NCBI GenBank assembly: GCA_008360955.1
Contig: LUCM01007949.1
Location: 1 to 64,000 of the forward strand
Direction of reading: 5' to 3'
DNA from: Fasciolopsis buskii
Taxonomy: Eukaryota > Platyhelminthes > Trematoda > Plagiorchiida > Fasciolidae
DNA: 64,000 bases
Shown here: piece after piece, positions 59,901 through 64,000 of the stretch
How positions within the stretch are numbered: the stretch's first letter is position 1
Layout of the letters: every line of letters begins with the position of its first letter
The notes under the pieces: generated by a model
Told to the model about the DNA's origin: nothing
The model's input: the letters and a program-made list of their open reading frames with translations, nothing else
Database searches by the model: none
Program-made: the position numbers and the translations under genes

Positions 59901-59904
59901 TGCA

Positions 59905-60006
59905 CACAATTGTTCGTTCCGAGTTTGCGTCCCAGTTCCGGTGAGATGGACATGCACTGCTAATGATTCCTAACAAAAATAAAACAGCTGTACTGTGCAT
60001 CCATGG
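59905..60006 (+). mobile_element. SINE-B copy, 5' truncated
   Basis: TCCGAGTTTGCGTCCCAGTT, GGTGAGATGGACATGCACTG, CTAATGATTCCTAACAAAAA and AAAACAGCTGTACTGTGCAT match the second half of the SINE-B head and the 3' part, ending at CCATGG. Confidence 0.7.
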
Positions 60007-60402
60007 ATTTCGATAGCAAGTTGGATGCTATCGTGTTTATGGAAATCCTTGGAGAAATAGTGGTGACTGATTTGCTAGCAGAAAACGCACCTGCTTTTTT
60101 CTGGGTTTATCGTAAGCCGTGCACTCATTTTCAGCTATTTCATAGCTCCCGTTCGGAAAAATTCATTTCCATTTTACCGGGAGAGAAGGGACCGATGTGA
60201 TTCTGCCGAATGCAAATGAGATATGTGAACTGCATACTTGAAATTACTCGATTTTCAGATAATAAGGATCGAAGTAGCCAACGGGCATTCCCGTCTGCCT
60301 TTGATGAATGGCTATGAAACTAGAGATTAGGCATCAATCATGATGACAGCTTTATGCGCTAGTAGTCGATAGGGGATAAATATGTAATTACCAGGAGAAC
60401 GT

Positions 60403-60460
60403 CACAATCTCGTTTGAATCACTACCAGTGTGTTCGGATGACGAGTCCTAATGCAGAACC
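60403..60460 (+). repeat. dispersed repeat family E, fragment
   Basis: CACAATCTCGTTTGAATCAC followed by GTTCGGATGACGAGTCCTAA resembles the left part of family E (TCTCGTTTGAAT). A short match, so tentative. Confidence 0.25.
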
Positions 60461-60869
60461 ATTACAATGAACCGTCAAAATGTTGACCTTGCATTCACAC
60501 ACGGAAACTATTAATCGCAATGCCAATGACCTGCCTCTTTCGAATACGAGCCCCAGTTTCCAAAGAAACATGGCGCTCCACCGGTGTGACGAGTTTTACC
60601 GTCAAATTTGGACACAAAAGTCTGACACTAACGATCATTTCTTGTAATTACGACGGATAATTTGGAATGTTTGAAGCAAAAGCCTGCGACAGACAGCTGG
60701 ACTGCTGGTTTCGTCCAAGCTCGTTTGTGAGTCACGGTTGGCAAGCATTTTACGCATGGAAATTTCGACATAAACACAAAATTAACACGCGACCTAGTGA
60801 TCGCAATTCAATAACCCATAGGATTTTAGCGGGGCTCGTTGTCGCCGTATGAGGACCGATGCGGCGAGT

Positions 60870-63800
60870 AATGTCCGCTTACTAAGGTATCACGTGACTG
60901 GAGGCAGTTGTTATACGATGGATGGATTATCTGTTTTTTAGACAGAGTAATTGTCAAAATATTTTTCCTTCTTTCGACCGAAACTGTCAAGCCTGAAATC
61001 GGGACGCTGCTTATCGCAGGAAAAAAACATTACAACGACTGTGCTTTGTAACACGGATATGAATGAACGGATTTAACAGTTTAATAGCACGCTTTATAAT
61101 TCACAACCAATAATAGGAACAAGTGGAGACTTCCAGACAGAGCATTTTTTACGACACGTTAAAGCTTCACAACCATAAACAAATCACCGAATGATTTGAT
61201 GCTGGAACAACCTATTCAAGTTTGTCTGCACTACAATACCCAGAAATATTTATCCTGTGATAAGAGCACTGGTCAAATTTGACCACTTGCTTAGTTCCTA
61301 ATTAACTTTGGTATTTACATTTAAAAAATCAATGAATAGATAATTTGCAGAGCTTTCAAAAGTATCTAAGAAACATTCGTATTTGAGATTAATTATGAAC
61401 GAAAACGGCCACATTTCATCTACTTTGACGTCTCGATTAAATTCCCCACTTTTTTTCGGTCGTTCATTTTATCACAATGGACAATACTGACCAAATTGGT
61501 TTTTTTATGACAGGCTTCGACACATCAAATATGGCTCATCAAACAGGAGAGGGAACCGTCAACCATGACGTGAAGTGGTACAGAACTAACTAAAGTTCGA
61601 ATAGTTCAATTGTGTTAACGAGCGTGACGACAGCGAATCGTCACCTACCACCATTGAGACCGACTAGTCTGGGATTCGATCCTTTGATTTTTTTCCTCAT
61701 TGATGGATGCTTAACCCACCTGATCATCCCCGGTTCTGTTTAATTTCATGCGATTAACATGTGTTGCAAAAATCTGCGTACTCGTGGGAGAAGTTTCATA
61801 ATTCCCGAGGCTTTTAGGAAAACGCCACGTCTAGGTTTCGTACTGTACTGAGAAACGCGTAGGTATCGCTTGTAAACAAACTTTTACTATTAGTAATCAT
61901 AAATCGCAGCGGCCTGGATCAGGGAAAATCAGATGGTGTGCTCAACCAAACAACGAGGACAAAGTACTACTAGTAGTAGAAGATGAGAATGAAGGCCAGA
62001 TCAAACGGCAAGAACGAACGAATCAGCAGAACATCCATAAACAATACGCGAGTTGAAAAGCTGAGCCTATTGGCACTTAGGCTTGCGCAAGACCAGTCGG
62101 TATCGATCTGTTTGTTGGAAGCTGGACAAAAGAACAACTGATAGTTCAATGTAATTTTCGCTACTTCAACATCTTTTTTCTTCTAAAACATAATTAAGGA
62201 GTATCACGAACTAACGTAGCGAGAAACGGACAAAGTTGGGACAATCCGTTTGTAGAAGAATACGCTCAATAAGCAGATCAGTCAAGCAACGCAACAACAC
62301 CATTGTTATTTACTTTGAGCTTGGGCTGCCGTACACAGACCAAGCAAGTGCGGACGGGAATTGCATCATATGAGTAGTGGTGTTTCGCTGTTTGTAATGT
62401 GCTACAAACACAAAACCTACCTTGCCAGTCACAACTGATCGATCAGTCAATCATCAACTGGACCAAATCGCGACCGACAGTTCGACGCACTTTTCATCAC
62501 ATTAGGTACAACGACAACCCTATCTATTGGTATGTCACTCGCGTAAAAAGTAATTAAAAAACATATTGCTCCGCTTGTATGGAAACGAAATCAGGACTGA
62601 AAATCTAAAGTACCGTAAAACAAAAGAATCCTAGCTCTTTGGTTTTTATGCAGATGAGTCAGGCTAGTTACAAGTTGGAAGCCATTTTGCACGAGAAACG
62701 TGAATAATTTTTGGGGGGTATAACTTCTGCGAGTTACCGAAACAAATAGTCGCCTCTAGAGAACTATCTCCCGAATCTTGGACCCATGAGCATGCTTCCT
62801 AAATGGCTAATTCATATGACAAATTGGAAAGAAACAGCTATACGAATTTACCATGAACTGTTCCCATAGCAAACTAACCACCGGTCTTAACATGGAGTCG
62901 CCTGTCAAAATTCTCCTACCTTAGTGATCTGTCTATTTACGTATTAAGATGCCGGAGTATGTGAAAAGTACATTTAGCTTCGCTTCTAATATTCAAGAAA
63001 ATTTGTCACACTTCTTGCTTTGGTTGACAATTACAGTAGACTTACTCAACGTTTGACATTTACCTCCGGTATAAAGGGAAAATCTCCCGTTCTCGATGTC
63101 CTGTCCTGTCACCAAGTGGGGGATTTTTTCTGATCCCATGGAATTTCCCTCTTGTCAAATTACTTTAAAACACCGGAGATCTTAGTTTTCATTTAAGGAG
63201 AACTCCACAGAATTAGTCAAACTTTGCTTTTTTCTATCAGTCAGTCAACTAGGGGAGTGTGATTTGGAAAATTGCTTCTCACAGAATGATTGTTCGATTG
63301 GATGACGTTTCACGAGACAGAAAATGGGTGGGACATGAATTGGCCGGTTGATAACATGGCAAAGAGGCTATCGAAACCTTGACCGGTGGGCTGACCTGTG
63401 TAGGTCCGACTACACTAGCCACTTGGGGAGCAGGGGATTGATCCAAGTGGTGACAGAGGACAGCAGGCGATACGGCTGAATGCCGCAATCAGTGGTGTTC
63501 TTGCAAACAAAATCTTTCTTAATATTGTACTTCAACTTATTATTTTGCGATCCTTGTTTTACTGGACCTCGTTCCCTTTTTTGCTCTCTTAAGCAGAGGA
63601 TTCTGTGAGGCAACGATGAAAACCAGCTCACGTCGTTACAGGGTCAATGGCTGCAAAAAATGAAATGGGCCCCTTGTGAAGGAAATCGAGTTGCGTGATG
63701 ACACTTCGGCCGCTGAACCGCTTCTGTCAAAGCCCATTAGTGATTTTCCTGGGGCAATACATTGTCGATCTGAATGAGCATACACTAATCAGTTTCGCAG

Positions 63801-64000
63801 AACTTTTTGAAGGTTTCATTGGAGTTGTACATATCGATATTTTGCAGACAGACTATAAGATTCGATTAGAAATATTTGACCAGAAAATTTTGAATAGTTG
63901 CCAGATAAATCGACCAAGGCAACAAAACTTACCCTAATGTAGGAGATAAAAACACCTAAATTGGACCGGTGATAAATACGGCTTACACAAAAATCAAAAC
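60870..64000. other. no firm feature to the window end
   Basis: On the minus strand a short frame at 63064-63139 (MGSEKIPHLVTGQDIENGRF) ends at GGAG|GTAAAT in phase 1, and an unusually serine- and proline-rich frame lies at 63279-63488. Both are weak. No SINE copies were seen in this stretch. Confidence 0.35.

Noticed and set aside
1..64000. Reverse transcriptase or transposase of an autonomous element
   Set aside because: I looked for catalytic motifs such as the YADD-type box in the open frames and found none. The autonomous partner of the SINEs is not in this window.

Overview
The window is eukaryotic nuclear DNA from a repeat-bearing animal genome. It is AT-rich, has no dense gene arrangement, no operons and no rRNA, and holds many short (CA)n, (TA)n and (TTTG)n tracts and many dispersed tRNA-derived short repeats. 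The sparse coding signal and the SINE style would fit a parasitic flatworm with long introns (trematode or cestode). That placement is an inference from general appearance and is not proven by any gene here.

The best-supported content is mobile DNA. A tRNA-derived SINE, called SINE-A here, occurs about 22 times from 1 to 58205 on both strands. It has a 70-nt tRNA-like head with a perfect Pol III B box, a body containing GGCAGCCCTCTGTTGG-like sequence, and an AATAAAGGAAGTAAAAGATA-like tail. The copy at 36798-36968 is the best preserved. Two SINE-A pairs sit head to head (9112-9447 and 55431-55704). A second tRNA-derived family, SINE-B, has about seven copies or fragments, two of them in tandem near 40 kb and a longer one at 52385-52705. 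Two further repeat families have two copies each in opposite orientation: repeat C (3237-3600, 10888-11262) and repeat D (3895-4250, 51238-51590). Both show substitutions concentrated at third codon positions in one frame. Several isolated tRNA-like segments (26.4, 32.5, 50.1 and 53.3 kb) appear to be heads of other SINEs.

No protein-coding gene could be identified by family with confidence. The open frames are about as long as chance allows in a window of this size and composition. Some minus-strand segments combine an open frame, good splice sites and codon-position bias: 47334-47639, 50720-50892, 26699-26785, and the pair 56783-56872 / 56670-56726 joined by a 56-nt intron. These could be exons of one or more genes transcribed right to left. 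Several of them enter and leave in intron phase 2. A 141-codon frame at 27976-28401 (minus) has a good start context, a signal-peptide-like N terminus, cysteines and an AATAAA hexamer at its stop. A plus-strand frame at 18455-18714 resembles the seventh helix and tail of a rhodopsin-like receptor. All are hypotheses.

Layout: 1-12 kb is rich in SINEs and repeats C and D; 12-18 kb is nearly empty; 18-29 kb holds a few exon-like frames and microsatellites; 29-46 kb is SINE-rich; 46-57 kb has the densest exon-like signal on the minus strand; 57-64 kb is mostly unremarkable.
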